From Karstenula rhodostoma CBS 690.94 (lineage: Eukaryota > Ascomycota > Dothideomycetes > Pleosporales > Didymosphaeriaceae): DNA of 64,000 nucleotides. The stretch is from assembly GCA_010093485.1 (NCBI GenBank), contig MU001497.1:1737031-1801030 (forward strand), given 5' to 3'. Positions 44,313 to 54,485 of the stretch are shown one piece after another (positions within the stretch are counted from its first letter, which is position 1; the number at the start of each line of letters is the position of its first letter). Position numbers and translations under genes: made by a program. The notes under the pieces were generated by a model that saw only the letters and a program-made list of their open reading frames with translations, did no database searches and was not told the origin of the DNA.

Positions 44313-45776
44313 ATGGTTTCGCAGAAGAATACATCGGATCAGGGGCGATGGGCTTTCGTCACGACATCGCCCAACACGCGTCGCCCCACGGCAGCCCAGA
44401 GAACGTTGATGCGAAAGCATATAATGAAGGACATCGGATACTCGAGACGAGCGTGCCACTTTCATTCTTCCTCGGGTTCCGAATCAAGTTCTGAAGCCAC
44501 CCCTGGGTCAACAGGAGAAGCATCCGACTGTCTAGAACTGCAAGTGCCTAGGACATTGCTGTCAACAGCTACAGCGCTGGTGACAGTCAATGATGACTCT
44601 CAATTCGTGTTACATCACGGTATTTTCCCATCATGTCTACATTGAGGCAACGTTCTAACATGATCTCAGTGTTTTCTGATGCTCTTCCCAGTTATATTCG
44701 TGTATACAGAGAGAAATGGTACCCGGCTTGCATACAGGATAATGCCGCCTTGCACCAGATGCTTGCATGTTGCGCTACCCATCTATATCGGTGGCAGCCA
44801 GAAAAGCATCACAGACTGAAGCGGGTAGCGATCAGCGAACATGCACAAGCCCTCACGATAGCTAGAGAGCGCTTGGAAGGCGTTACTCACTCGGTTTCCG
44901 AAGAATATCTTGTTGTCATCCTTATGTTCGCATGCTATGCGCATCTTCTCAACGACTTGAAAACTTATAATATGCACATGGCCGCCATACGAAACATCGT
45001 TGCTTCCCGGAAGAGCGACATCAGCGAAGAATTCATACGCCTGTATCAATCGTGCGTAATTTGATTGATAGTTCTGAAACCATCTGCTGACTTGGCGCAG
45101 TATCGATTCTGTAGGGTCGTATGCCTTCGGCATCACTCCATCCTCGCTCATACCTACGGCGATGCAACTACCGGCCCTCACTCACTCAAGCCTGGAGAAA
45201 CCTCTCTTGATTCTCGTCAACTCCCTAGATCTGAGTTACCGTTTATCGATGCTACATGCGTTTCAATCGCTTCAAGACCTGAACAATTATCTGGCGCTTG
45301 CACATATGAATCCCGGCTCGTCACTGCTAGATGAGCCTTACAAATTGGATTTGCTCGTGGAGCCGGTCTCGCGATCCTTTCTGTCCCTTCGACCACCGGA
45401 AGATATGCCAGAGAAAAACTCTGCACTACTCACGTATCTTCGTGCAGGAGGCCTGCTTTACTTGGCAGAACTGCGGAGGCGATCTGGGATTAGTCCCGTC
45501 ATGACCACCTTCCAGGTCGATAAGCTCAAGCAATCTCTTGAGATCGTTGCGCACCACCTCGACATAGACCCATCGATACGCTTATGGGTTCTTACAGTAG
45601 GCGCTCTCGAAAGCGCCACTCTAGACGAGCAGTCTTATTTCTGCTCACAGATCAAGCAGCTCAGGGCGGATAGAGGAATCGAGACTATAGCCCAATACCA
45701 GGGCCACCTACACCGAGTTGTCTGGTTTGATCCTCTTTTCCATAAAAGACTCTCGGTCTTGTTCTCGATGACATAG
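44313..45776 (+). CDS. Fungal transcription-factor-like protein without a zinc cluster
   Basis: Three exons (44313-44619, 44670-45051, 45101-45776; introns 50 and 49 bp) encode 454 residues. The N-terminus reads WAFVTTSPNTRRPTAAQRTL and MRKHIMKDIGYSRRAC, resembling a recurrent start of filamentous-fungal regulator-like proteins (F-x-P..R..V/M-R-x-H-x-M-x-D). No six-cysteine zinc cluster is present. The remainder is helical and resembles the Fungal_trans_2 region: VYREKWYPACIQDNAALHQM, LACCATHLYRW, YLVVILMFACYAHLLNDLKT, and a C-terminal LRLWVLTVGALESATLDEQS-like block. It may act through protein contacts instead of binding DNA. It is convergent with an MFS transporter 120 bp away. Confidence 0.75.
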
Positions 45777-45835
45777 ACAATACAATTTGATGCAATTCCG
45801 ATATGGACTCTTATCTAGTTGGATCCGCACTCCAT

Positions 45836-45884
45836 CGAGTTCCTATATTGTGTTTTGCCGTGGCTTGCAAGAGTGCGCGAAGAG
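45836..45884 (+). repeat. Diverged copy of the 54.2-kb inverted-repeat unit
   Basis: GAGTTCCTATATTGTGTTTT and GCCGTGGCTTGCAAGAGTGC match the arms at 54230-54301 and 54357-54428 with scattered differences. It lies in the 120-bp gap between the convergent regulator and MFS genes. Confidence 0.75.
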
Positions 45885-45896
45885 TCAACAATCGAT

Positions 45897-47440
45897 CTAG
45901 TAGGATCCCTCGCTGTCACGAGCAATTTCCTCGGATTTCTCCGGCTTTTTCTTACGCTTTAACCCTACCATCAGCAGAGCGACGCAAATCCCCAGGCCGG
46001 CCAATCCTACGGATGTCCATTCTGCCGATCGATAACCCTGCAGTCTCGCTTCCATCGAAGTACCCTTGACTACCTGGGATTCAACCGTGCCCGCGATACC
46101 CAGCCCGATGGCGATCGAATAGTTGATTACCGTGTTGACAAGCGAGGCCGAGATGCCTTGATTCTCAATCGAAACGGAATCGCTAAGGAAGATTGTCGAA
46201 GCCGGGAAAGAGATATCCATCCTAGAAACACAGTTAGTACTGCATGGAACATGCCTAAGAAATAAAAAGTAACTTACCCGAATGCCATAATTGTAAAGGA
46301 CCAGAACACGTTGAACCAATAAGTTTGTTCCACTGGGGCTGTCGCCAACAGTAGGGTACCCAAGCAGAAAGCCGACGACGAGATAACCGACAGCCATGGT
46401 GTGGGAACCTTTCCTACCGACCAAGCCACGAAGAGCGGTGCTATCATGCCGCGGATAGCTCCGGGAGTGAATTGGGTTATGGATATCAGGCTCGATAGAC
46501 CTCGAATATGCTGAAGGAATTGAAACATGTAGTAGAACCAGATGCCGAAACTCGCCCAGCCGAGACCAGTGATGAGCAGGATACTTGCCACGCGTCCGTT
46601 GAAGACAGAGATATCCATGATAGGATGCTTGGATCGTCGCTCCTGCAAAGCAAATATACCGAGGAAGAAGAACCCTAGAACCAACAGTACGTATACGTAA
46701 GGAGTCGACCACCCATCAATGGGCGCTTGGTTCCAAGAGACGTTGAGCAGAATCAATCCGCCGACGCCAAAAAACGACCCAATCCAGTCAAATGTGATAT
46801 TTCTAGGCGAAGTCTTGTTTCGATCTTGGGAAACCACGAGATAGGCTGTAGCAGCGACGACGGAGCATCCGATTCCGGAAATCCAGGTGATCCAGGGCCA
46901 CCACACATACTGTGCAAACGCCGCCCCCACGAGCCCACCGACGAAGGCGCCGAGCGGAGAGCACATAGCAATAAACGAGAAAACGACGCTCTTCCTCCGC
47001 CCAGGTGCGTAGGTCCGACCGGCGATAGATAGCGCATTGGGAAGTAACAGCGATGGACCGATGCCCTGGAACGCCCTGCTCACGTCGAAGAAAATTGCTG
47101 AATGCGTGAACGCGCTACAGCCCGCAATGATGGACCACACTGCGAACCATACCCAGCCGAAGACGAGCACATTCTTTGCGCCGTAGTTGTCTCCTAGGCG
47201 GCCGGCTATCAGGATGAAGGACCCTATGGTGAGGCTGTATGCTGCAATGTGCCAGCTCATCTCGGCGGCTTGTTCGTAGCCATCCTGGTGAAATGTCTTG
47301 CCGATCAGGCTGAGCGGAACTATAACGTAGCCGAGTGCACCTTGGCAGAAGAGTTGGGTTGAACAAAGGACGAGGATGAAGACGTACTCCCGCCAGCCGT
47401 GGGGGCGCTGGAGGTATCCAACTTGGAGAGGAGCCTCCAT
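45897..47440 (-). CDS. MFS transporter, DHA2 (14-helix drug:H+ antiporter) type
   Basis: Two exons (47440-46278, 46221-45897; 56-bp intron GTAAGT..GTACTAACTG..TTCTAG) encode 495 residues. The N-terminal helices and the loop GRLGDNYGAKNVLVFGWVWF correspond to the MFS motif A region. FDVSRAFQGIGPSLLLPNAL is the usual motif B/C area of DHA2 exporters (aminotriazole-resistance-like). Later helices include TFDWIGSFFGVGGLILLNVS and LSVISSSAFCLGTLLLATAP. Exon 2 supplies the final helices (MDISFPASTIFLSDSVSIEN, NTVINYSIAIGLGIAGTVES) and a Lys-rich cytosolic tail. Expected in the plasma membrane exporting small toxic molecules. Its substrate is unknown. The convergent regulator-like gene is a possible partner. 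Confidence 0.9.
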
Positions 47441-48887
47441 ATCTGCGCACAGAGAATGATAAACTGAAGGTCGCGCCAGTCCAGTAGAAGGCTATGAATC
47501 GGTCTTGCAGAGTGCGCCGTTGTCTTATAGATAGGGATGAACCCTCCACAGCCTCGTTGAGGGCGACATCGCAAGAGGATTTCTCAGCACTCCACCTCCC
47601 CTCGACGTAGTTGACAGGGACCTGCAGCCGCATTGGGCTGGGTGGTTCGGACGGAAGCTTTCGTCTTCTCCACGTCGCATACTGCAAGTCCCACCGTAAG
47701 AACCGTGGAAAGGAACCGCCGGCAATGGACGGGTCAGACCTCATGACAAGGCATGATCGCTAATCCCTGATGCAAGATCTCCACAGATGCTATTTAGTCC
47801 TGATAGCCATCATTTCACACATATGCACTGGTGGCGTGGAGTTTAGCTTGCCCATTAGCGTTCATGGACTTACATAGTGACAGGGGACCTGTGACCTTTT
47901 CCGGTTAGCGCATCCACTACCGGTGGGTCGGAAGCGATATCGTCGACAGCGTAGCACGTCTTGACTGGAATGCGCTTCACGTTGATTTCGCTATGCGTGC
48001 CGAAAGTGGGTGCTTCAGTACCATAGGTAGTGACGAGCCGGAGCTGACTGCGGCGAGCATTTCAACGACGAGCATTTCAACGGCGTAACGTCACTCCGTT
48101 ATTCTGCCACGCAGAGAGTATGTACGGTGATCTTTTTGAATGTTTATCTACGTTCAGCGAGGAAGGATACGGCCGAGATCTCTTTAACCGATCTCAATTG
48201 AAGTCTTTACGCTAGTATATCGTTGCTATGCGTGAAAGTAGTGATGGAAAGTAGTACGGCGAGAAGTCAGTAAGCGATGGTTTCAAAAAGCTGAAACCTT
48301 AGTCGACGTACCCTATAGAACCAAATGCCAGCTTCATTTCGTGGTTATATTAGGTGACAGTAGTCGTACCTATGTATCTGGTGAGTTTGATACAGCTTCA
48401 AACACCCGATGGTTGCCTGCTACGAAGCTTGCATCGTACGGGTGAGGCAAATTCCTTTGTACACGGAATTAGTAGTACGGTTTTGTGTTACTCTTGGGCG
48501 GTAGTCGCAGCCCATATTTTGGTCAATCACTTTGCGGGACACCACTTTTTGGTTCGTGTCAACAATCAGAAAAACAAAAACCAGCAGTACGGATAGTATA
48601 CCGATAAATTCTGCGTTGCCAGCTTACATGCTTCCTATCAACATACTAGGTTTCGAGAGTTGCTTGCTGGTGTGCCGACTTCATTGCAGTCAAAGCTCCG
48701 CAAAGCGTCTCAAGTTACTTCTCGGTCGTTTCTGGTTGAAAAGACGTTCTCAGCTATCAGACGTCGCTGTCCAGGTCTTGGCGCAAACGAGCGCCTTCCG
48801 TCGTTCTCCACCTGAAAACGCACTCACACTCACTCAAACAGATCTACCCTTGACACAAACCCATAGGAACACCACCACACTTCCAAC
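47441..48887. other. Intergenic region with dispersed repeat
   Basis: This contains the MFS promoter, the promoter of the membrane protein at 48888 and a dispersed repeat copy (48496-48569). Near 48050-48080 a GACGAGCATTTCAACG block is duplicated. No gene is supported. Confidence 0.5.
48496..48569 (-). repeat. Dispersed repeat, copy C (GATTGTTGACACGAA family)
   Basis: On the minus strand this reads CTGATTGTTGACACGAACCA, then AAAGTGGTGTCCCGCAAAGT, GACCAAAATATGGGCTGCGA and CTACCGCCC. It shares the long extension with copy A at 2457 in opposite orientation. Confidence 0.85.
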
Positions 48888-49752
48888 ATGTCGGCTTCTT
48901 CTCGCGTCTCGCGAGACGCCGCCGAGGAACGCGAAGCTTCCCCCTTCGGCTCCTTTTCTCCTCTCAATCCCGTGTCTCCGTTCGATACAGCTACTCCCTT
49001 CGACACTGTTTCTCCCTTCGACCGCACTTCGCCCAGGAAACGCTGGGTACCGCCTGGCTGGGAACTCAGCACAACCATCACCTCGCATGGACTCAAAGCG
49101 TCGGAAATCGTTGTCGTGGACAGCTGTCCATGCCAGAACCATCGGCAGCGCTATCCCGAAGTCGAGGCTATTATCCAGATGTTCTTCCGCGTGTGTGCCA
49201 TCATCCTCAATGTCATTGTCCTGATCATCGTGCGCATCTTGGACACCGATCTCCAGACTCTCTTGCAGGTGCACAAGCTATACGGCGGAGTATGTGGCAT
49301 GATCAATCCGCGGTGCTCCAGCTAACGCGCGCCAGATCGGGTTCTCTCTCCTGCTCAACACGCTCGAGCTCCTTTCCCTCGGCAATCCGCAGTCTACGCT
49401 GCTCATCCACTTGTTTCCGTCGCTCTTCCCTGCGATACCATCAAAGTCGTCTCCAGAACTGCAGCCGCGCTTTCCCCGTCTACCGTCCCTGGCTCTGTGC
49501 ATCTGTGAGCTCGTCGCCATGAGCGGCAGCTTCTTCAGCGCGATAACGTTCCTCAATCCAAAGGTCGAAGACGATGCGCTTCGGAATGGATGTCCGGTGG
49601 CGACGTGCGTGACGCCCGAGGAGTATGACATGATCTACGGGTACATGATAGAGGCGATGGTCGGGCTGGTGCATACTGGATTCTTCATCATGGCGTTTGT
49701 GCACTATGCGAAGAGGAAGGCGCCTGGTTGGTTGGCGAAACTGGAAAAGTAG
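48888..49752 (+). CDS. Four-helix membrane protein of unknown function
   Basis: Two exons (48888-49289, 49336-49752; 46-bp intron GTATGT..GCTAACGCG..GCCAG) encode 272 residues. The N-terminal 60 residues are a disordered Ser/Pro/Phe repeat (SPLNPVSPFDTATPFDTVSP). Four hydrophobic segments follow: FFRVCAIILNVIVLIIVRIL, IGFSLLLNTLELLSL, LALCICELVAMSGSFFSAIT and AMVGLVHTGFFIMAFVHYAK. A loop has two cysteines (NGCPVATCVTPEEYDMIYGY). No family is recognised. Confidence 0.75.
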
Positions 49753-50054
49753 GCTCCCAAGACGCCGGGACAGTTTGAGCGGATGGGGTTGTGCGAATCG
49801 GTATCCCAACAAACGAGAAAAACGGGTAGAGAAAACGGAAGCTCGAACGAAGGAAAGGGGATGTCGAAAGTCCACGTCTGGGTTCAAAAATTAATCTCGG
49901 CTCGGATTGGTACCAACGCAAGCCGAGAGGAGAGTTGCGCAGATGGGTATGCAGAACCATAAGAATTCGATGAACAAAGAAAACAAACGCCCCAATGGCG
50001 CCCCACGCCTCTTACTCCCTTCCACCCCCTCCCACCCAACAGCAACCTCATCCC

Positions 50055-50573
50055 TCACGCAGATTTCCTCCCCCGCGCAAAGGAGTAAATCATGTGCACC
50101 ATCCCACTCGTCGACCCCAGCCCCGCACCCCCGACCACGCTCCTCCCCATCCCCATCCCCATCCCAGCCCTCCCCCTCCTCGCATTCCACACGCCCAACG
50201 CAGCCCCCACCGCCGCGCCCCCAAAACTCACCACATCCGTCCGCTCCTCCCCCCCATTCTCCTGCAGCCTCCACGCGCGATCCTGCCACTCTATCTCCTC
50301 CCTCCCGTACATCTGGCCGAACGTCGCCGCGGTGCCTAGCACGATGCCGATGACGAGACCGCGGCTAGCGTGCGTGAGGAGCCGGGCGGAGTAGGCGGGG
50401 AAGGTGAGGGGCGTGGCGTGGCGGTAGCGGGAGAGCAGGAGGGAGGCGGGGGCGGTGAGGAAGGCGAGGGTGGTGGTGGTCATGGCGGAGGCGCGGGCGA
50501 CGTGGAGGTGGAGGATGGCGTGGGCGGAGGGCTGGTCTTCTGCGTAGGGGGCGTGGGGGAAGAGGGATGTCAT
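50055..50573 (-). CDS. Small DUF1757-like fungal membrane protein
   Basis: This single-exon frame encodes 172 residues. The start MTSLFPHAPYAEDQPSAHAI is followed by hydrophobic segments (MTTTTLAFLTAPASLLLSRY; ASRGLVIGIVLGTAATFGQM), then a conserved-looking REEIEWQDRAWRLQENGGEE stretch and two Gly-rich helices (FGGAAVGAALGVWNARRG; VVGGAGLGSTSGMVHMIYSF). The layout agrees with the fungal DUF1757 family, sometimes compared to mitochondrial carrier/import-type proteins. Role and location are not established here. The 302 bp between it and the convergent gene ending at 49752 hold nothing recognisable. Confidence 0.75.
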   Translation of the reverse strand: MTSLFPHAPYAEDQPSAHAILHLHVARASAMTTTTLAFLTAPASLLLSRYRHATPLTFPAYSARLLTHASRGLVIGIVLGTAATFGQMYGREEIEWQDRAWRLQENGGEERTDVVSFGGAAVGAALGVWNARRGRAGMGMGMGRSVVGGAGLGSTSGMVHMIYSFARGRKSA

Positions 50574-51134
50574 TGTGGTGGGAGGTTCGATGAATGGATG
50601 CGTGCAGTGTTTCTTGTGTGGTTGTTATAAGTGTCGAGATTGCGGTGTGGTATGATTTTGTTTGGGGGCCGCAAGTATGGGGGTGGTTATGCAGAGTGTG
50701 ATTGGAGCATGACAGCAAGAAAATCCTTGAAGCTTCAACCAGGCGGGTCGGCGATCGTATTTGTATCCCTCAAACAATGCGCGCGGACTAAATGTTAAGC
50801 CGCCAACGTCGTGGCTCGCCCCATTGCGGACGTAAGTGGCATCGCAGCGCGTCTGTGCGTCTAACGATGCGCCGACTCGTGAAACGCGCTGGCCGACCGA
50901 TTGCTTAGTGTTACCAATCGCGGGGGGCGGATTATTCAGCCAACATAGGTATAACCATCCCTGGGTCGACAGTCTACAAATTATGCATCTGGATGCCTTA
51001 TGAAGAAAAAAGAAAAGCCCCCAAAAAAACTAGTCTCAAAATTGAAATTGTGGAAAGAGATGTGCGTTGCTCTCTCTTCTGGCAAAGCAAACAAGCAGAT
51101 TCTTTACAAGTCACATTATTGCTGAGTTGATGTA
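50574..51134. other. Intergenic region
   Basis: This is the promoter side of the DUF1757-like gene and the 3' flank of the 817-residue gene. No gene or repeat is seen. Confidence 0.55.
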
Positions 51135-53588
51135 TCAGGAAAACAATATCTTCTGCTGTCCTATGCGACGTATTCGTACATAGATATTTGTACTCGATCT
51201 TCTCCTCTTTCGCATTTGGTCATACCATATGCTGAAGTGGCCGCTTTGCATTTTCCCACGCGTTGCTACGCATTTTGGCATCGCGAGTTCCGAGACAATT
51301 TGTTCCTCAATATGACACCTGCATTGTCTCAATTTCATTTTACCATGACACGGGTCAATACTTACTATCAAAAGCGGTTGTGTACTTCTGTAATAGAGCC
51401 TTGCAGCTGTGTGCAGCGCACATTCCATACACTTGTTATTGCATACAACATCATAATCAGTGACAGGCATCTTGGCGATGGTCAATGCAGCGAAAGCTGA
51501 AGCTCCAGGAGGTGCTCGATACGTAGTCACTTCTCTTCCATGGATGTTCTGGACTTGGAAATGCATTCCTTCTCCGATCGCTCGATTTCCGCGAAAGATG
51601 TTAGGTCGGTGGTCACATGTGACCAGTCCGTGGTGTTCCAGTACCTCGTTAGCAGTGTAAGTGGGCAAAATATGGAGGATTCGGCCTCTGGAGTTGAGGA
51701 GCTGGAAGGAAACTTTCAGCGATCTCGTCGATTCTTCCAGTAACAAAGACGGTTTTCCGAATTCCAGTTCGTCGGGCACAATTCGATCATCGTCGTCAAT
51801 CCAACAGTAATCCGGGTGGTCCACGTACATATCTTCTATTCGTGAGAATGGCGTGTTACTCCATACCATTTGCCCCGGAAGGATGCGAATTTGTGCAAGC
51901 ATGATTCCAGTATCGTCTCGAACTGCAAGATCGTCGAGGATCATTCTGTAGGCACAGATGCCGTTCTCAACGAATGCGCAGCCACTGTCGTGATCGATCT
52001 CGACCTCGTGGTTGCTAAAGAGCCCAAGAGCGCTATCCACCATAGATCGGACTCTGTGATTAACTGTGTAGAGAATCTCGTGCCCTCGTTCAGGTTCGAT
52101 TACCCAGTCGATTGACTTCACAGGTCTTTCTCTAGGTTCCGATCTGGCATCGGTTTGCCTGTCGTATAGGCGCTCAAAGCCGCTCCTCTTTGGAGTCAGG
52201 CCAGGCTCAACGAGCACATTGGATAAGAGGAGACCTGCCTTCAAAATGGTCTCAACTACAACCACTGCACACCACCCTGTTTTGGAGCTCTCGCGTACTC
52301 CAGGAGTGCACCAAGCACACTTGCACGGCTGCGCAAGTAGCGAAAGATACAACCCGTATTTTTTGCGGGCCTCCTGATGATCTGCCTCAGCGGCGCCTTC
52401 GTCCATTGCGGCTCTGAATTTGCTCAACTCGGGGAAACGACTGATGAGATGCTGCAAATAGCCGAACCCACTCCCCGCATCTGTATAATAAATCCAGTTT
52501 CTTCGGGTTTCGATATCGATCCCTGGTTCTGCGGTTGCAACTGCTTTGAAGATCCTTGCCGCATATCCCAACGTATTGCCAAAGATCTCACCCTGATTTG
52601 TCAATTGCGCGTATGTGTTGCCGAAGGCAGATGACAAACAACGATCCCATCCAAGCCGGCCGGCTACGAGATTCTCGAGACTCCGATTTTCTTTATTCGC
52701 CCAAAGTATGTCCGAAACATCTTTCAGATAAATGACTTTCCTCGAGTACTGAAGCACATCCAGCTCCATGTTTTGAGACGATGACATGGCGGTTCGATCC
52801 TGGTAAATAAAGCGCACTTGAGCCGGTGACCCGGACGTGGACACGGGATAAATCGGAGTCCTGCCATCGCTGTTCAAAATGACGATTTTCATGTCAAAGA
52901 GCCACTCAGCGACAGCAGCAAGGAACCCCACATCTCCACCTCCAACGATAATAACGGACTCCGTCTTTTTGCGAGATATCTCGCCGAGGGTGACTAGCGC
53001 CTTTGCGATATCTTGAGGTTTGGAGCGACTCCTCCAGCTATCGTGAAAGTCGGACGCTGTAGCACTGGGCAGGGATGTCTCCGTAGGATGCAATTTCATC
53101 ATGTCTTCGGCTCGGACAGCGAATTCCGTTGTTGCCAACGTTCCAGCGCAAGCTTTGACTATCTTTAGCCAGCTTTGTAGTAGTGGCGTGGCTTCGCGCT
53201 GCAAATCCAGGTAAATGAGAATTTCTTTGAGTACCGATGCAGCTACGCTTTCGTTGTACACTTCCGTGAGTGCTGCCGATATTGCTACGAGGGCGAGACC
53301 GTCGACATGGCCCCCAAGAGTTCGAACAATACTTGTGGGTCCGTAACCAAAGGTAAGTGCGTCGCCAATGCTACGATACGCCTTCAGATTGGCGACAGCA
53401 GCGCTCACACGCTCCTCTCCTTGGCGGCTGAGAGGGAGTTTTTGTCCGATTTGGACCCCCAGTACCATCGTGTACGGCTCAACATCGCAGTTAGCCACGC
53501 GCGCTAGGAAGGACACCGCGTACGCGCCCAGTTTGGCCCAATCCCAACTCCCCGTTTGGGCAAAGTTAGTGAGCGCGCCTGAACTCAT
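51135..53588 (-). CDS. Large 817-residue fungal protein of unknown function
   Basis: A single exon runs from the ATG at 53588 (MSSGALTNFAQTGSWDWAKL); an upstream extension is open but low-complexity. The N-terminal third is helical and well ordered (VEPYTMVLGVQIGQKLPLSR, GYGPTSIVRTLGGHVDGLAL, VAISAALTEVYNESVAASVL). ESVIIVGGGDVGFLAAVAEW, near residues 215-235, looks like a nucleotide-binding beta-Gly-helix turn, though no full enzyme signature is seen. The middle has CKCAWCTPG (possible metal site) and a cluster of acidic/aromatic strands. The C-terminus has many Cys (CNNKCMEC, CRCHIEEQ). I recall similar proteins in other filamentous ascomycetes without assigned function, often in families. 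No membrane segment or signal is evident. Confidence 0.75.
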   Translation of the reverse strand: MSSGALTNFAQTGSWDWAKLGAYAVSFLARVANCDVEPYTMVLGVQIGQKLPLSRQGEERVSAAVANLKAYRSIGDALTFGYGPTSIVRTLGGHVDGLALVAISAALTEVYNESVAASVLKEILIYLDLQREATPLLQSWLKIVKACAGTLATTEFAVRAEDMMKLHPTETSLPSATASDFHDSWRSRSKPQDIAKALVTLGEISRKKTESVIIVGGGDVGFLAAVAEWLFDMKIVILNSDGRTPIYPVSTSGSPAQVRFIYQDRTAMSSSQNMELDVLQYSRKVIYLKDVSDILWANKENRSLENLVAGRLGWDRCLSSAFGNTYAQLTNQGEIFGNTLGYAARIFKAVATAEPGIDIETRRNWIYYTDAGSGFGYLQHLISRFPELSKFRAAMDEGAAEADHQEARKKYGLYLSLLAQPCKCAWCTPGVRESSKTGWCAVVVVETILKAGLLLSNVLVEPGLTPKRSGFERLYDRQTDARSEPRERPVKSIDWVIEPERGHEILYTVNHRVRSMVDSALGLFSNHEVEIDHDSGCAFVENGICAYRMILDDLAVRDDTGIMLAQIRILPGQMVWSNTPFSRIEDMYVDHPDYCWIDDDDRIVPDELEFGKPSLLLEESTRSLKVSFQLLNSRGRILHILPTYTANEVLEHHGLVTCDHRPNIFRGNRAIGEGMHFQVQNIHGREVTTYRAPPGASAFAALTIAKMPVTDYDVVCNNKCMECALHTAARLYYRSTQPLLIVSIDPCHGKMKLRQCRCHIEEQIVSELAMPKCVATRGKMQSGHFSIWYDQMRKRRRSSTNIYVRIRRIGQQKILFS

Positions 53589-54485
53589 TGTGATGCAGAT
53601 ATTGTTCTTGACCTTTGTGCAGTCGGTGTTAAGCAAAAGGCTCGAGTAAGTCAAAGCAGTGGCCTTGGACGGTGTGAAAGGAATGAAATGAAATGAAAAC
53701 CTGAAGATAGAAGGCTGAGAGGGAATACTAAGCATGATATGCTGCTCTGCTGGATGTCACTGTGCCGCAACTATGCACGGACCTCAGAGGCGCCTCCACG
53801 TACTGCACCCCGCACCGGTGAGTTATGATGAGTTCCCTGCACCTGCAGTTGAATCAAAGCGGGAGAGCGACTTGCAATCCGACTCACCGGTCTATTTGCC
53901 CACTCCGTGGCTCACGTGAACATGCGTTGTTAGAGCGAAGAGAGCCAGGATAGCTGGTACAATGTTCATCTTATGTCAGAGCGCCATACGACCACTCAGC
54001 GTGCGTCCAATTCAGATCGAATTGCGAGCGCTTGTGGCCGCGTTTTCACATCTATAAGAGACGTTCTCCTTATGTTATCCACCCTTCATTGATTTACCCG
54101 CCCTTATAGTGATCGTATACAATATATATATAAGAGACATATATGCCTAACCTTCACGCGTGTAAAGACAAGACCCGCTAGATAGAGGAAATCTATAACT
54201 TTTAAGCTATTTAAAATCTTTATATTTTAGCACCCCACCAAGTTCCTTTACTATGTTTTGCCGCGGCTTACAAAAGCGCGCGAAGTATCACATTTGATTC
54301 AAAACACTTCAAAGTTTGCAGAAACACTTGGCGTGGTGAAGAACATTAACATAAGATGAATCAAATGTGATACTTCGCGCGCTTTTGCAAGCCGCAGCAA
54401 AACACAGTAAAGGAACTCGGTGGGGTGCCAAAACACAAAGGAAGTGTTTTGAATGATTCTCGATACTGTAAATGGTATATCTACA
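53589..54485. other. Intergenic region with AT-rich stretch and inverted repeat
   Basis: It contains the upstream flank of the 817-residue gene, an AT-rich stretch (about 54100-54230) and the inverted repeat listed separately. No gene is seen. Confidence 0.6.
54230..54428. repeat. 72-bp inverted repeat (imperfect palindrome) with 55-bp spacer
   Basis: Left arm 54230-54301 (GCACCCCACCAAGTTCCTTT ... TTTGATTCA) and right arm 54357-54428 are reverse complements with about five mismatches, several of them A/G or C/T. Outside and inside, TCAAAACACTTC (54299-54310) pairs with GAAGTGTTTTGA (54441-54452). Transcribed, the arms would form a long hairpin. It is probably two head-to-head copies or the ends of a small mobile element; a third, single copy lies at 45836-45884. 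Confidence 0.85.
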
